Assembly (NCBI RefSeq): GCF_023546765.1
Contig: NZ_CP097484.1
Location: forward strand, 62,001 to 126,000
DNA length: 64,000 bases
Source of the DNA: Methylobacterium tardum
Lineage (GTDB): Bacteria > Pseudomonadota > Alphaproteobacteria > Rhizobiales > Beijerinckiaceae
Reading direction: 5' to 3'
Of this stretch, positions 39,054 through 48,173 are shown piece after piece (position 1 is the first letter of the stretch; every line of letters starts with the position of its first letter). The notes beneath the pieces are model-generated. The model saw nothing but the letters and a program-made list of their open reading frames with translations, was not told the DNA's origin and did not search any database. A program made the position numbers and the translations under genes.

Positions 39054-40067
39054 TCAGCCCGGCAGGGTCAGCAGCCCCGCCTTGCCGTCGCCGCAGCCGA
39101 AGAGCAGCCGGCTGCCGCGGCCGTCCCAGGCGAGCGCGGTCACGCCGCTGCCGGGCACCGCCGGACGCACGAGAAGTTCGGCGGCATCGGTGAAGCGCAC
39201 CAGCAGGATGCAGCCGTCCTCGTAGCCCATCGCCAGGACCGGTGCCTTCGGGTGGAAGGCGACCCGGGAGACCCGCGCCGGCCGGACGCCGCATTCTCGC
39301 GGGGCCTTTCCGGTCGGGCCCTCCTTCGAGTCGAACGGCCAGACGATCGCCGCCTCGGCACCGCTGGTCGCGAGCCAGTGTCCGTCCGACGACCACGACA
39401 TCGAGCGGACCTTGCCGGGATAGCCCGACATCCGCATGTGGCCGCGATCCGGCTGAAGACGCCAGCCGTGAAGGGCGTTCTCCTGCATGGTCGAGACCAC
39501 GAAGCGGCCGTCCGGCGACCACGTCACGTCGATATGCGAGCCCTTCCAGCTGATCACCTCGGCGGGGGTCTCGAGGTTCGGGTACCAGAGGCTGACGCCG
39601 TTGTAGTGGGCGACCCCCAGCCGGTAGCCCTTGGGCGCGAAGACGAGGCCGCGGGCCGTCGAGGGCGCCTCGAAGCTGCGCTCCCGGCCCTTGGCGTCGC
39701 GCGCCACGACGGCGCGGCCGGCCGACCAAGCCACCGCGCCGTCCGGATGGACCGCGAGCGCGTCGATCCAGGCGCCGCCCTTGGCGAGGCCGAGCTGGTC
39801 CATCGCTCCGTCGGCCCGGATCGCGACCACGCGACCGTCATCGCCACCGGTCACCAAGCGGTCGCCGCCACTGGCCGCAACGAGGATCCCGCTCTCGGGA
39901 TGAGCGGCAACACGCGTGGCGTCGCCGCCGCGGGACAGGGCGACCGTGCCGTCGCTGAGCGCCAGGGCCGGAACGTCCTTCAGGAAGTGCGCCGCGACGA
40001 CGTGAGCGCCGGCTTCGAGGGCGGCGACGTGCTCGGTGAGGGAGGGATTGCTGACGGAGCTGCTCAT
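39054..40067 (-). CDS. WD40-repeat beta-propeller protein
   Basis: A 337-residue soluble protein with seven or so degenerate WD40 blades. Repeating elements include VAAHPESGILVAASGGD, LAVHPDGAVAWSAG, VTWSPDGRFVVST, MSWSSDGHWLATSG, VAFHPKAPVLAMGYEDG and LAWDGRGSRLLFGCGDG. No enzyme domain is attached, so a scaffold or binding role is likely. In rhizobia similar proteins occur next to CobW-type GTPases; none is present here. Its ATG overlaps the stop of the DUF1275 gene by four bases, implying coupled expression. Confidence 0.85.
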   Translation of the reverse strand: MSSSVSNPSLTEHVAALEAGAHVVAAHFLKDVPALALSDGTVALSRGGDATRVAAHPESGILVAASGGDRLVTGGDDGRVVAIRADGAMDQLGLAKGGAWIDALAVHPDGAVAWSAGRAVVARDAKGRERSFEAPSTARGLVFAPKGYRLGVAHYNGVSLWYPNLETPAEVISWKGSHIDVTWSPDGRFVVSTMQENALHGWRLQPDRGHMRMSGYPGKVRSMSWSSDGHWLATSGAEAAIVWPFDSKEGPTGKAPRECGVRPARVSRVAFHPKAPVLAMGYEDGCILLVRFTDAAELLVRPAVPGSGVTALAWDGRGSRLLFGCGDGKAGLLTLPG

Positions 40068-40738
40068 AGCGAAGGAACTTTCGTGGCCGGCGGACCGGCG
40101 CGCAAGACGAGAATGGCGGTGATCAGCGCGAGACCGCCCGAGATCGCGGCCGGAGCGATCAGGGCGTACAGGCTGAAGATCCCGTAGGCGTGCGCCCCGA
40201 GATACGCGCCGAACAGCAGAGACAGCCAGACCAGCCCGTCGCCGACCCAGCCCAGGGGATCACCAGTGCGGGTCAACGCCTGGGCGATCTTCTGGCCCAG
40301 GCTGAACAGCGCCCCCGTGACGAAGGTCGTGCCGGCGCGGAAGCCCTTCACCTGCGCGAGGACCGCGTTCTGCGAACCCATCGCCACGGCGACGAAAAAC
40401 GCCGCGAGGCCGAGCTCAGGCGACTCGAGCCCCAGCCCGAGGCCGCCGAGGATCAGCAGCGACTCGTAGGCGAGCACGATCGGCGTCGTCCATCGCGGGG
40501 GCACCAGGATCGCCAATCCGCTGCCCAGGACGGACCCGGTGAGGAAGGCGAGGAGCAGTGTCGCGGGCAGCACCATCCGGTGAAGCTCGGCCTCCGCGCC
40601 GAAGACGGCGAGCTGCGTAGTGTTCCCGCTCATGAACGAGGTGTAGAGGCCGCCGAGGCGCACGAAACCGAGGGCGTCGACGTATCCGGCGAGCCCGGTC
40701 AGCAGGAGGCCGATGCCCAGCTGCCAGGACCGGCTCAC
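40064..40738 (-). CDS. DUF1275 (YoaK-like) membrane protein
   Basis: A 224-residue protein with six to seven hydrophobic helices. The family signature is clear: GLAGYVDALGFVRLGGLYTSFMSGNTTQLA near the start, MGSQNAVLAQV in the middle, TGALFSLGQKIAQAL later. DUF1275 proteins are inner-membrane proteins of unknown transport role. It is the first gene of the WD40/DUF2937 series. A CtrA-like box lies 26 bases upstream of its ATG. Confidence 0.88.
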   Translation of the reverse strand: MSRSWQLGIGLLLTGLAGYVDALGFVRLGGLYTSFMSGNTTQLAVFGAEAELHRMVLPATLLLAFLTGSVLGSGLAILVPPRWTTPIVLAYESLLILGGLGLGLESPELGLAAFFVAVAMGSQNAVLAQVKGFRAGTTFVTGALFSLGQKIAQALTRTGDPLGWVGDGLVWLSLLFGAYLGAHAYGIFSLYALIAPAAISGGLALITAILVLRAGPPATKVPSL

Positions 40739-40763
40739 GCTTCGGCTCCGTGGTCGCGTCTCG

Positions 40764-40782
40764 GTAACCAGTCGTTAACCAT
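40764..40782 (-). promoter_or_regulatory. CtrA-like box upstream of the DUF1275 gene
   Basis: GTAA (40764-40767), seven bases, TTAACCAT (40775-40782). This fits TTAA-N7-TTAAC with one mismatch and contains the full 8-mer TTAACCAT. It lies between the DUF1275 gene and the receiver-protein gene and could serve either. Confidence 0.5.
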
Positions 40783-40945
40783 TACAGCTGCTTCGTTGAG
40801 GAGTGCCGGGGCGGGGTTAACGCACCGCTCACCAAACCCAAGCAATTTGATCGAAACAGGGTGAACACCCCGTCGGAGGGGGCCGTTGCCCCTGCGATCC
40901 GGTCCGGGGACACCGTGCCCCCGCCGGGTGAGTGGGAGTTGCGTC

Positions 40946-41377
40946 ATGGTTCCGTTCGCCGCCGCTTTCGTCTGCCCGTCCATGCCTGTGCTGGACTCGG
41001 CCGCCGCCACGATCCTGGTTGTCGAGGACGAGCCGACCGTGTGCGAGCTGGCCGCCGAAGTGCTCATCGGCGAGGGGTATCGGGTGATCACCGCCGCGGA
41101 TGCTTGGGAAGCCGAGGCGATCCTCGCCCGGGAGAGCATCGACCTGCTCTTCACCGATATCGACCTCGCCCGCAATACGAACGGCCTGTCGCTGGCGCGC
41201 CGGGCGCGCAGCCTCTGCCCGGATCTTCCGGTGGTCTACACCTCGGGCGGCCGAGCCTGCCTGCCCGCCGGCGAGGCCGTCACGGATTCGGTGTTTCTGC
41301 CGAAGCCCTACCGCCCCAGCCAGCTCGTGGGACTCACTCACGACATCCTGCGCGTCGCGCACCTTCACCACGCCTGA
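40946..41377 (+). CDS. single-domain response regulator (receiver protein)
   Basis: A 143-residue protein consisting of a CheY-like receiver only: ILVVEDEPTVCEL (acidic pocket), LLFTDIDLARNTNGL with the phosphorylatable Asp, VVYTSGG (Thr/Ser switch) and LPKPY (conserved Lys). No output domain follows, so it would signal by protein contact or act as a phosphate sink. GGGAG precedes the ATG at 40946; an ATG at 40982 is the alternative. No histidine kinase gene is in the window. Confidence 0.87.
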   Translation: MVPFAAAFVCPSMPVLDSAAATILVVEDEPTVCELAAEVLIGEGYRVITAADAWEAEAILARESIDLLFTDIDLARNTNGLSLARRARSLCPDLPVVYTSGGRACLPAGEAVTDSVFLPKPYRPSQLVGLTHDILRVAHLHHA

Positions 41378-41401
41378 ACTGGATCTTCGAGGATCACCGC
41401 C

Positions 41402-41764
41402 ATGTGGCGCTCCCTAACCGCGACCGGCCTTGCTCTCGCCCTTGCGGCCGTCGCTCTGCCGGCGCGGGCTGCCTGCGATGTGAAAGGTGCGCAGATCGAG
41501 GAAGCGATCGCCGCCAAGAGCGAGCTGCGCGCGGACGCCAACGCTCAGACGGTGCGGGACCTGCGCACGTTGCGCGACGCCGCCATCGTTCTCGAGACGT
41601 ATAAATTCCCCGGAGAGTGCGAGGTCCTGCTCGGGATCGCAAAGTCGCTGCTGGCCAATCCGGGCAAGACCATCGAGCAGGGCGGCGACACTGACGAGGA
41701 CAAGGCCGAGGGCCTGGTCGAGGCGCGGGAGCCCAAGGACGCGTCCGGCGCCAAGGCGAAATGA
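41402..41764 (+). CDS. small exported protein of unknown function
   Basis: A 120-residue precursor with a clear signal peptide (LTATGLALALAAVALPARA, cleavage before ACDVKG), giving a periplasmic protein of about 100 residues. Two Cys remain (one just after cleavage, one in FPGECEVLLG) and could pair. The sequence QTVRDLRTLRDAAIVLETY is helical; the C-terminus is acidic and Lys-rich. I recognise no family. It lies 24 bases downstream of the receiver gene and converges on the DUF2939 gene. Confidence 0.7.
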   Translation: MWRSLTATGLALALAAVALPARAACDVKGAQIEEAIAAKSELRADANAQTVRDLRTLRDAAIVLETYKFPGECEVLLGIAKSLLANPGKTIEQGGDTDEDKAEGLVEAREPKDASGAKAK

Positions 41765-41780
41765 CGCCACCGCCCGCAGA

Positions 41781-42412
41781 TCACTGACGCTCCTCTCCCG
41801 CGCTGGCTCCGATCTTGGCCCGCGCCAGCGCCCGTCCGAGCTTCGCGGCAATCTGTTCGCGCAGCATGTCGGCCATCTCGATATCGACCAATCGCCAGCT
41901 GAGACCGCGCAGGCGCAGGCGAATCCGGGTCCGCTCCGTGCGGGGTCCATCGGGGGAATCGGGATGACGACGGCGCGAAAGCCCCGCATCTCCAGCGCCG
42001 CATAATACGGCATCAGCCGCCCGACACTGCGGATCGCGAGGCCCTCCGGTCGCGTGCCGGCCGGACGCTCCACGTCGAGCTTGTCCGGCCAGCCGTTCGC
42101 CAGCAGATCGATGACGGTCTCAGGCGTGACCATCGTCTCGGACAGGGCCAGCGCAAGCCCGTAGGCGGCATCGTTGAGGCGCTGGCGGTCACGGGGTTCC
42201 AGATCCGGATCGGTCTCCGACGCACTCCGCATGGCGGCCGTGATCTGGCGCACCAGGGACAGCCGGAGCGTCCGGAAGTTCACGTGGTTCTCGACATAGA
42301 CGGTGTCGTGCCGCCGGACCGCCTGGGCGAGATCGTAGAGCGACCAGAGCGGACTCATCGTGAAGGCGAGCCACGCGAGGGCAATGCCGAGCGGGATCGC
42401 CAGCCAGCGCAC
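41781..42412 (-). CDS. DUF2939 family protein, one frameshift
   Basis: About 210 residues once corrected: one N-terminal membrane helix (LAIPLGIALAWLAFTMSPLWSLYDL), then a soluble part with VNFRTLRLSLVRQITAAM and, in the other frame, RLRLRGLSWRLVDIEMADML. The Pfam DUF2939 pattern is recognisable; function unknown. The frame breaks near 41929-41936 by one missing base, and the corrected protein ends at a TGA at 41781. It lies 24 bases downstream of rppH. Confidence 0.75.
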
Positions 42413-42436
42413 CGCCTCAGATCCCCGGAGGCGGCG

Positions 42437-42979
42437 TCATGGCCGGCTCGCCCATGTTTCGAGGCCGGAGAATGCCGTTGCCACGCTCTCGTAGACGGGT
42501 CGCTTGAACGGCACGATCAGGTCGGGGAGCTCGGACATCCGCGCCCAGCGCCACGCGTCGAATTCCGGCTTGTGGGCGCCGCCGCCCGGACGCTGCACGT
42601 CAATCAGATCCTCGCTGCCCAGGAACCCATAGGCGAACCACTTCTGGGACTGCCCGCGATAGCGGCCCTTCCAGGCCTGCTTCATGACGGCGGGCGGCAG
42701 GTCGTAGGCGAGCCAATCCGGGATCTCCGCGAGCAGCTTGACCGCTTCCGGCGGAACATTGGTCTCCTCGAACAGCTCGCGGCGGGCCGCGACTTCCGGA
42801 TCCTCACCCGGATCGATGCCCCCTTGCGGCATTTGCCACATATGCGGGCCAGCCACGTGCTCGGGTCCGGCATCCTTGCTCCGGCGACCGACGAAGACGC
42901 CGCCCGAAGGCGCGATCAGCGCGATGCCCACGCAGGGCCGGTAGGGCAGGGCGTCGCCCGGGTCCGAATCCGTCGTCAT
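42437..42979 (-). CDS. rppH: RNA pyrophosphohydrolase RppH
   Basis: A 180-residue Nudix hydrolase: [37 protein letters not shown], then [12 protein letters not shown] completing the Nudix box, and KGQSQKW-type sequence [12 protein letters not shown], all characteristic of RppH/IalA. It removes pyrophosphate from 5'-triphosphorylated RNA to start decay, or hydrolyses dinucleoside polyphosphates. I chose the ATG at 42979; one at 42991 is possible. It follows the polysaccharide deacetylase gene, the order usual in alphaproteobacteria. Confidence 0.92.
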   Translation of the reverse strand: MTTDSDPGDALPYRPCVGIALIAPSGGVFVGRRSKDAGPEHVAGPHMWQMPQGGIDPGEDPEVAARRELFEETNVPPEAVKLLAEIPDWLAYDLPPAVMKQAWKGRYRGQSQKWFAYGFLGSEDLIDVQRPGGGAHKPEFDAWRWARMSELPDLIVPFKRPVYESVATAFSGLETWASRP

Positions 42980-43086
42980 CGCCAGGACCATAGGTCAGCC
43001 ACATCCGGCGCGGCAACGGCGATCGCCGAACGCGATCCCGGCATCGCCCCCGGATCGACTTGCCCGCTATAAGACTGACTGATCAC

Positions 43087-44319
43087 TCAATCAGCTGTAG
43101 AGACGCGCTTGTCACGGGCGCCGCGCAGCGCCACGCTGGCCGGCACGAGGCGAAGACCACGCGCATCAAGATCCTTGGCCCAGCGGACGATCCGGTCGAC
43201 GCTGAGGACGGATCCGCTCGTCGAGACGAGGACGAATCCGTCGGCGCGCGCTCGGGCCTCGGCCTGGGCCAGGGCCGCATCGATGGCTTCAGCGCGCGGC
43301 GTGGCATCGAGGACGATCTCGGCACGGGCGATCGGCGTCCGGCTCTTGTTGGCGGGCGCGTTGACCGGCTTCGGCCCGGTCCCGTCATCGAGGAAGCCGA
43401 GACCGCGGGCGCCGATCTCGCGGAGAACGGGCTCGAAGGCGGCGTCCGCCATCATCTTGGAGCCCATGAAGTTCGCCACTCCGACGTAGCCGGGAAACCG
43501 CGCCAGCGCCCAGGCGAGGCGCTCGGCGTTTTCCGGTCCCTTGAGTGCGGTCAGAAGAGTCTGCGGGCCGGGATCACTGTCGGGGTAGTCGAACGGCTCC
43601 ATGGGCAGCTGGAGGAAGACCTCATGGCCGGCATCGCGGGCCCGGGCCGCGGCGCGCTCGGCCTCTCCGCCATAGGGCAGGAAGGCGAGGCTGACGGCCG
43701 CCGGCAGGCGTGCCGTCGCGCCGGCCGTGGCGGCCTGACCGACGCCGAGGCCCGTCACCACGACGGCGATGCGTGGGCCGGTGCCGGGCTCCTCGGCCCG
43801 GGCGTAGACGTCGAGCGCGCGGACGCGGCCCTCGCCGAGCTTCGGCAAAAGGCCGTGGCGTCCCGTCTCGCTGATCCGCGGATCCGGCGCCGGGGCGAGC
43901 CGCGGCGCGGTCGGCGGCGGGATCCGGATCAGCACCGCATCGGTGGGCCCGGAGCCGGCCGGACGCACGACCGTGACGCCTGACGCGGTTTCCAGCTCCT
44001 CGGCGCTCCGCTGGAGCCGGGACGCCGCGGGCGCTGGCGCTGTAGCCTGCGGATCGACGGCGGGCGGAATCGGAGCAGCGGGCCGAATCGAGGGTTCGCG
44101 GAGGGTGATCTTCGCCTCGACGCGCGGCTCGCCGCCCTGGGGATCGCCGAGCAGCAGGACGAGGCCGGCCGAACCGGCGAGGGCGATCGCGATCGCGCTG
44201 CCCGCAACCATGGGCCGGCGCAGCACCGCGACGAGGCGCTCGAACCGGCCGGCGGGTGGCTCCGGCGCCTCCGGCACCCCGAGGGGCCGCGTGAGGATAT
44301 CGTCGGTGGACTCGGTCAA
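43087..44319 (-). CDS. divergent polysaccharide deacetylase family protein
   Basis: A 410-residue protein: cytoplasmic N-terminus, one membrane helix (MVAGSAIAIALAGSAGLVLLLG, about 37-58), a Pro-rich linker, and a C-terminal domain from about residue 180. Its signatures are RIAVVVTGLGVG, VSLAFLPYGGEAERAAARAR, EVFLQLPMEPFDYP, VANFMGSKMMAD and LGFLDDGTG. This is the divergent polysaccharide deacetylase family usually found beside envC and ctpA, with a presumed role in envelope or peptidoglycan turnover. Its own promoter seems to lie between the ctpA terminator and its start, with a CtrA-like box at 44392-44410. Confidence 0.87.
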   Translation of the reverse strand: MTESTDDILTRPLGVPEAPEPPAGRFERLVAVLRRPMVAGSAIAIALAGSAGLVLLLGDPQGGEPRVEAKITLREPSIRPAAPIPPAVDPQATAPAPAASRLQRSAEELETASGVTVVRPAGSGPTDAVLIRIPPPTAPRLAPAPDPRISETGRHGLLPKLGEGRVRALDVYARAEEPGTGPRIAVVVTGLGVGQAATAGATARLPAAVSLAFLPYGGEAERAAARARDAGHEVFLQLPMEPFDYPDSDPGPQTLLTALKGPENAERLAWALARFPGYVGVANFMGSKMMADAAFEPVLREIGARGLGFLDDGTGPKPVNAPANKSRTPIARAEIVLDATPRAEAIDAALAQAEARARADGFVLVSTSGSVLSVDRIVRWAKDLDARGLRLVPASVALRGARDKRVSTAD

Positions 44320-44391
44320 GCGGATCTCTTGCGGGATCGCGGTCCATGCGCCGGCGAGCGCGGCGCGGATCCCGCCCCATTCCGGTTCGGC

Positions 44392-44410
44392 ATGGTTAAC
44401 GTTCCGCTAA
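44392..44410 (-). promoter_or_regulatory. CtrA-like box upstream of the polysaccharide deacetylase gene
   Basis: The plus strand reads ATGGTTAA, then seven bases from 44400, then CTAA, i.e. TTAA-N7-cTAA with one mismatch; its minus strand holds TTAACCAT. It is 73 bases upstream of the deacetylase ATG. Confidence 0.5.
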
Positions 44411-44427
44411 CGGCAGCCCCGGAAGAC

Positions 44428-44460
44428 AAAAATCCCGCCCGGCTGGTGTGCCGGACGGGA
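44428..44460 (-). terminator. intrinsic terminator after ctpA
   Basis: On the minus strand a stem of five plus five base pairs with one mismatch (TCCCG/CGGGA and GCCGG/CCGGC, 6-base loop) is followed by TTTTT. It lies 30 bases beyond the ctpA stop and closes the proB-to-ctpA gene run. Confidence 0.85.
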
Positions 44461-44489
44461 CCGCTTATCGAGCTGTCTCTGCGACAGAA

Positions 44490-45830
44490 TCAGTTCGGCA
44501 GGCTTGGCTTCTGCTGCTGCGCCGCCGGCGTGCCGTTGGCCGCGCCCTTCTGGATCCCGTGCAGGAAGTCCACGGCCGAGATCAGCTGCTTGTCCTTGGC
44601 CGGATCCGGCGGCACGTAGGCGGACGAACCGCCGCGCTCGTCGGTATCCTTCTGCTTGAGGTGCCCCTTGAGGCCGGCCTCGCCCTTAGTCTCGTCCTTG
44701 CCCTTCAGCTCGTCGGGAACGTCCTGCAGCACCTCGACGTCGGGCTCGATGCCCTTCGCCTGGATCGAGCGGCCCGACGGCGTGTAGTAGCGAGCCGTCG
44801 TGAGCCGCAGCGCGCCTGAGCCGCCGAGCGGGATGATCGACTGCACCGAGCCCTTGCCGAAGGACCGCGTGCCCATGATGGTCGCGCGCTTGTGATCCTG
44901 GAGGGCGCCGGCGACGATCTCGGACGCGGAGGCCGAGCCGCCGTTGACCAGCACCACCACCGGCTTGCCCTTGGTCAGGTCGCCGGCCTTGGCCGAGAAG
45001 CGCTGCGTCTCGTCCGGGTTGCGGCCGCGGGTCGAGACGATCTCGCCGCGGTCCAGGAACGCGTCCGAGACCATCACGGCCTGGTCGAGCAGGCCGCCCG
45101 GGTTGTTACGCAGGTCGATGACGTAGCCCTTGATCTTGTCGGCACCGATATCGCTCGTGAGCTTGTCGATGGCGGCGCGCATGCCGTCGAAGGTCTGCTC
45201 GTTGAACTGGGTGAGACGGATGTAGGCGACGTCGCCGCCCTCGACCTTCGAGCGCACCGGCTTGATCTTGATCACGTCGCGGGTGAGCGTGACGTCGATC
45301 GGCTCCTTCGACTCCTTGCGGGAGATCTTGAGCTTGACGCTGGAATTCACCGGGCCGCGCATCTTGTCGACGGCTTGGTTCAGGGTGAGGCCCTGGACCT
45401 GATCGTCGTCGATCTGCGTGATGACGTCGTTGGCGAGCAGGCCGGCCTTGGCGGCGGGAGTGTCGTCGATCGGGGTGACGACCTTGATCAGGCCGTCCTC
45501 CATCGTGACCTCGATGCCGAGCCCGCCGAACTCGCCGCGGGTGGTGGTCTGCATGTCGCGGAACGCCTTGGCGTCCATGTAGCTCGAATGCGGATCGAGG
45601 GAGGTCAGCATGCCGTTGACCGCGGCCTCGATCATCTTCGACTCATCGGGCTTCTCGACGTAGTCGGTGCGGACCTTCTCGAACACGTCGCCGAACAGGC
45701 TGAGTTGACGATAGGTCTCGGCCGAGGCGGCCACGGCCCGCGGCCCCGACAGGAAGTCGGTCTGGGTGGCCACCATGGAGGTGCCGGCACCCAGGAAGGC
45801 GCCCAGCATGATCAGGGATGTCTTGCGCAT
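44490..45830 (-). CDS. ctpA: S41 family carboxy-terminal processing peptidase
   Basis: A 446-residue exported protease. It has an N-terminal membrane anchor/signal (SLIMLGAFLGAGTSMVATQ), a PDZ domain at about 100-180 (GGLGIEVTMEDGLIKVVTPIDDTPA), and the catalytic core VVLVNGGSASASEIVAGAL with the nucleophile Ser and FGKGSVQ with the general-base Lys. It cleaves periplasmic or envelope proteins near their C-termini. The ATG at 45830 overlaps the envC stop by one base (TGATG), so the two are co-translated. A terminator follows. Confidence 0.95.
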   Translation of the reverse strand: MRKTSLIMLGAFLGAGTSMVATQTDFLSGPRAVAASAETYRQLSLFGDVFEKVRTDYVEKPDESKMIEAAVNGMLTSLDPHSSYMDAKAFRDMQTTTRGEFGGLGIEVTMEDGLIKVVTPIDDTPAAKAGLLANDVITQIDDDQVQGLTLNQAVDKMRGPVNSSVKLKISRKESKEPIDVTLTRDVIKIKPVRSKVEGGDVAYIRLTQFNEQTFDGMRAAIDKLTSDIGADKIKGYVIDLRNNPGGLLDQAVMVSDAFLDRGEIVSTRGRNPDETQRFSAKAGDLTKGKPVVVLVNGGSASASEIVAGALQDHKRATIMGTRSFGKGSVQSIIPLGGSGALRLTTARYYTPSGRSIQAKGIEPDVEVLQDVPDELKGKDETKGEAGLKGHLKQKDTDERGGSSAYVPPDPAKDKQLISAVDFLHGIQKGAANGTPAAQQQKPSLPN

Positions 45831-47212
45831 CAGCCGCGAACCTTCTCGCCAAGTACCGTATTGTTGGGGCTCTTCGCCCACCACGGCTCCGGATCGATGG
45901 AGCCGCCGTCCTTCTTGAACTCGACGTACAGGGTGGGATCGCCGTCGGACCCGCCTGGGCCCGCACCCTTCTCGCCCATGTTGCCGACCGGTTCGCCCGC
46001 GAGCACGAACTGGCCGACCTCGACGCTGATCTGATCCATCCCCGCGAGCAAAAGATAGTAGCCGTCGCCCGCGTTGATGATCAAGAGTTGGCCATAGGAC
46101 CGAAAAGGGCCCGCGAACTGCACCCATCCATCCGCCGGCGAGGACACCACCGCCTTCGGGCGCGTCGCGAAGGACACGCCGCGGGTGCTGCCCCCATTGC
46201 CGTCGGGCTGGTTAAAGCCCCGCGCCATGCGCCCGCTCACCGGCCGCGGCACTTCGCCCCGCGCGTCGGCGAAATGCATCTTGGGTGCCAGGCGGGCGGG
46301 ATCCCGGAAGCCCGCCGCGGCAAATCGCTCCTGCGTCACCCGGATCTCGCGCTCGGCCGCGGCCTTCGCCTCCTCGGCCGACCGTTTCGCCGCTACGACT
46401 TCCGCCTCGGTCCTGTCCAGCAGATCCTTCAGGTTCTTGGCCTGGACGCCGAGCTCTGCGGCGCGCCGCCGCTCCGCGGTGAGGCCGCTCTCGATCTCGG
46501 CTTGGCGGGCGCGCCGGGCTGCGACCAGCGCCTGAAGCCGCTGCTGCTCACGCGCCCAGCCCGCAAGGTCGTTGCTGAGGCCTTCCTTGTCCTGCGCGAT
46601 CAGGCCGCGCAGGCGGATCATCTCCGCGAGATCGGCCGCCAGGGTATCGACCTCCCCGCGCAGTTCCGGGACCACCGCGCCGAGCAGCATCGACGTCCGG
46701 ATCGCCGCCAGCATGTCCTCCGGGCTGACCAGCACCGCGGGCGGAGGCCTGCGTCCCATCCGCTGCAGTGCGGCCAGGATCTCGGCCACGATGCCGCGCC
46801 GGGCCTGGAGCGAATGCCGGATCGCGGCCTCGCTCTCGCTCATCGCCTTCAGGCGCTCCTCGAGGCGGCTCAGCCGCTCCTCGGTGGCTTGCGCCTGTCG
46901 TCCGGCATCGAGGAGGGCGGCGTCCAGCTTGGCACGATCGGAACCGATCGCGGCGATCTCGGATTCGAACTGCGTCCGCTGGCCGGCGCTGGCGGCGAGC
47001 GCCTCCTGCACCCGCTTCAGGTTCTCGGCCCGGCGGGCACGCTCCTCGTCCGCGCGCTGGATCGCCTCCGCGTCCTTCGGCGGCGGCGTTTCGGCCCAGA
47101 CCGGCACGGCGAGCGACACGAACGCCGACACAGCCAGGAGCGCGGCGAGGGCCGTCCGGAACGCGCGAACTTGATTGGGGTGACCAGTCGGGCCTGCGTC
47201 TGCGGTCGCCAC
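45830..47212 (-). CDS. envC: EnvC-like murein hydrolase activator (degenerate LytM/M23)
   Basis: A 460-residue exported protein: signal peptide (LAALLAVSAFVSLAVPVWA, to about residue 40), a long coiled coil at about 45-300 rich in Ala, Glu, Arg and Lys, then a LytM domain. The zinc ligands of active M23 peptidases are lost: the HxxxD motif reads RGVSFA, the His before HL reads LLLAG, and HLHFE reads LYVEF. This is the EnvC/NlpD situation, in which the domain activates amidases at the septum. Its neighbour ctpA and the deacetylase belong to the same envelope theme. Confidence 0.88.
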   Translation of the reverse strand: MATADAGPTGHPNQVRAFRTALAALLAVSAFVSLAVPVWAETPPPKDAEAIQRADEERARRAENLKRVQEALAASAGQRTQFESEIAAIGSDRAKLDAALLDAGRQAQATEERLSRLEERLKAMSESEAAIRHSLQARRGIVAEILAALQRMGRRPPPAVLVSPEDMLAAIRTSMLLGAVVPELRGEVDTLAADLAEMIRLRGLIAQDKEGLSNDLAGWAREQQRLQALVAARRARQAEIESGLTAERRRAAELGVQAKNLKDLLDRTEAEVVAAKRSAEEAKAAAEREIRVTQERFAAAGFRDPARLAPKMHFADARGEVPRPVSGRMARGFNQPDGNGGSTRGVSFATRPKAVVSSPADGWVQFAGPFRSYGQLLIINAGDGYYLLLAGMDQISVEVGQFVLAGEPVGNMGEKGAGPGGSDGDPTLYVEFKKDGGSIDPEPWWAKSPNNTVLGEKVRG

Positions 47213-47218
47213 GTCGGA

Positions 47219-47713
47219 TCAGCCTGCTTCGCCCCGGTGATACGGGTGGCCGGCCAGGATCGCCAGGCTGCGATAGATCTGTTCGAGAGCCAGCACGCGC
47301 ACGAGTCCGTGGGGCAGAGTTGCAGCCCCGAACGACAGGATCAGCTCCGCCTTCGTCCGAATTGAGGCGTCCAGACCGTCGGGCCCGCCGATCGCCACGA
47401 CCAGCGTCGGCCGGCCGACATCGCGCCACGCTGCGACGCGCTGCGCGAGAGCCTCGCTGGCTAGATCGGCCCGGCCACGTTCGTCGTACGCGACGAGGAC
47501 GCCGCCGGAGGGCAGCAGAGCGGCGAGCGCCGCAGCTTCCTCGCTAGAACGATCGACGGCCCTCCGTGCGCGAGATTCCGGAATCTCGACGCTGTCGCAG
47601 GACGGGAAGCCGAGCCCGCGGCCCAATTGGGCGGTCCGGTCGCGGTATCGTGACGCGAGTTCGCGCTCCGGGCCGGCCTTCAGCCGCCCGACCGCTGCGA
47701 GGAGCAGGCGCAA
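47219..47713 (-). CDS. rlmH: 23S rRNA (pseudouridine(1915)-N(3))-methyltransferase RlmH
   Basis: A 164-residue SPOUT methyltransferase: RLLLAAVGRLKAGPERELASRY at the start, VAIGGPDGL, LILSFGAATLPHGLVRVLALEQIYR, and the C-terminal HPYHR signature. It methylates pseudouridine 1915 of 23S rRNA. The normal N-terminus begins at a TTG at 47713, 13 bases past the rsfS stop; the frame extends to 47776 but that part overlaps rsfS and is unlike the family. Confidence 0.93.
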   Translation of the reverse strand: MRLLLAAVGRLKAGPERELASRYRDRTAQLGRGLGFPSCDSVEIPESRARRAVDRSSEEAAALAALLPSGGVLVAYDERGRADLASEALAQRVAAWRDVGRPTLVVAIGGPDGLDASIRTKAELILSFGAATLPHGLVRVLALEQIYRSLAILAGHPYHRGEAG

Positions 47714-47726
47714 GCGGGTGAGACGC

Positions 47727-48164
47727 CTAGCCGGCCGCGAGCCCGACCGGACGGTCCGCGCCCCACATCTTCTCAAGATTGTAGAAGCCGCGCACCTCGG
47801 GGCGGAAGATGTGAACCAGCACGTCGCCGGCGTCGATCAGGACCCAGTCGCAGGCCGGCAGACCTTCGACCCGGGCATTGCCGAAGCCGCGGTTCTTCAT
47901 CTCCTGGATGATCTTGTCGGCGATCGAGCCGACATGGCGCTGCGAGCGTCCCGACGCGATGATCATCGTGTCGGCGAGCGATGTCTTGCCGGCCAGATCG
48001 ATCGCGATCGTCTCCTCCGCCTTCATCTCGTCGAGGCATCCGAGAGCGAGAGCCTTCAAATCGTCCGAGCGCGCCTGACCGGATTCCTCCGGTGCCTGGA
48101 CGGGGGTGCGGATCGTCTCCGTGCGGATGGTCTCGGGCAGAGTCCTAGTTCCTCGTGATGCCAC
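47727..48164 (-). CDS. rsfS: ribosome silencing factor RsfS
   Basis: A 145-residue protein with a variable 30-residue N-terminus and then the RsfS/DUF143 domain: LGCLDEMKAEETIAIDLAGKTSLADTMIIASGRSQRHV, IADKIIQEMK, DWVLIDAGDVLVHIF, RGFYNLEKMW. It binds uL14 and blocks subunit joining in starvation. It lies between nadD and rlmH, the standard order. Confidence 0.95.
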   Translation of the reverse strand: MASRGTRTLPETIRTETIRTPVQAPEESGQARSDDLKALALGCLDEMKAEETIAIDLAGKTSLADTMIIASGRSQRHVGSIADKIIQEMKNRGFGNARVEGLPACDWVLIDAGDVLVHIFRPEVRGFYNLEKMWGADRPVGLAAG

Positions 48165-48173
48165 GCGGCCGCA

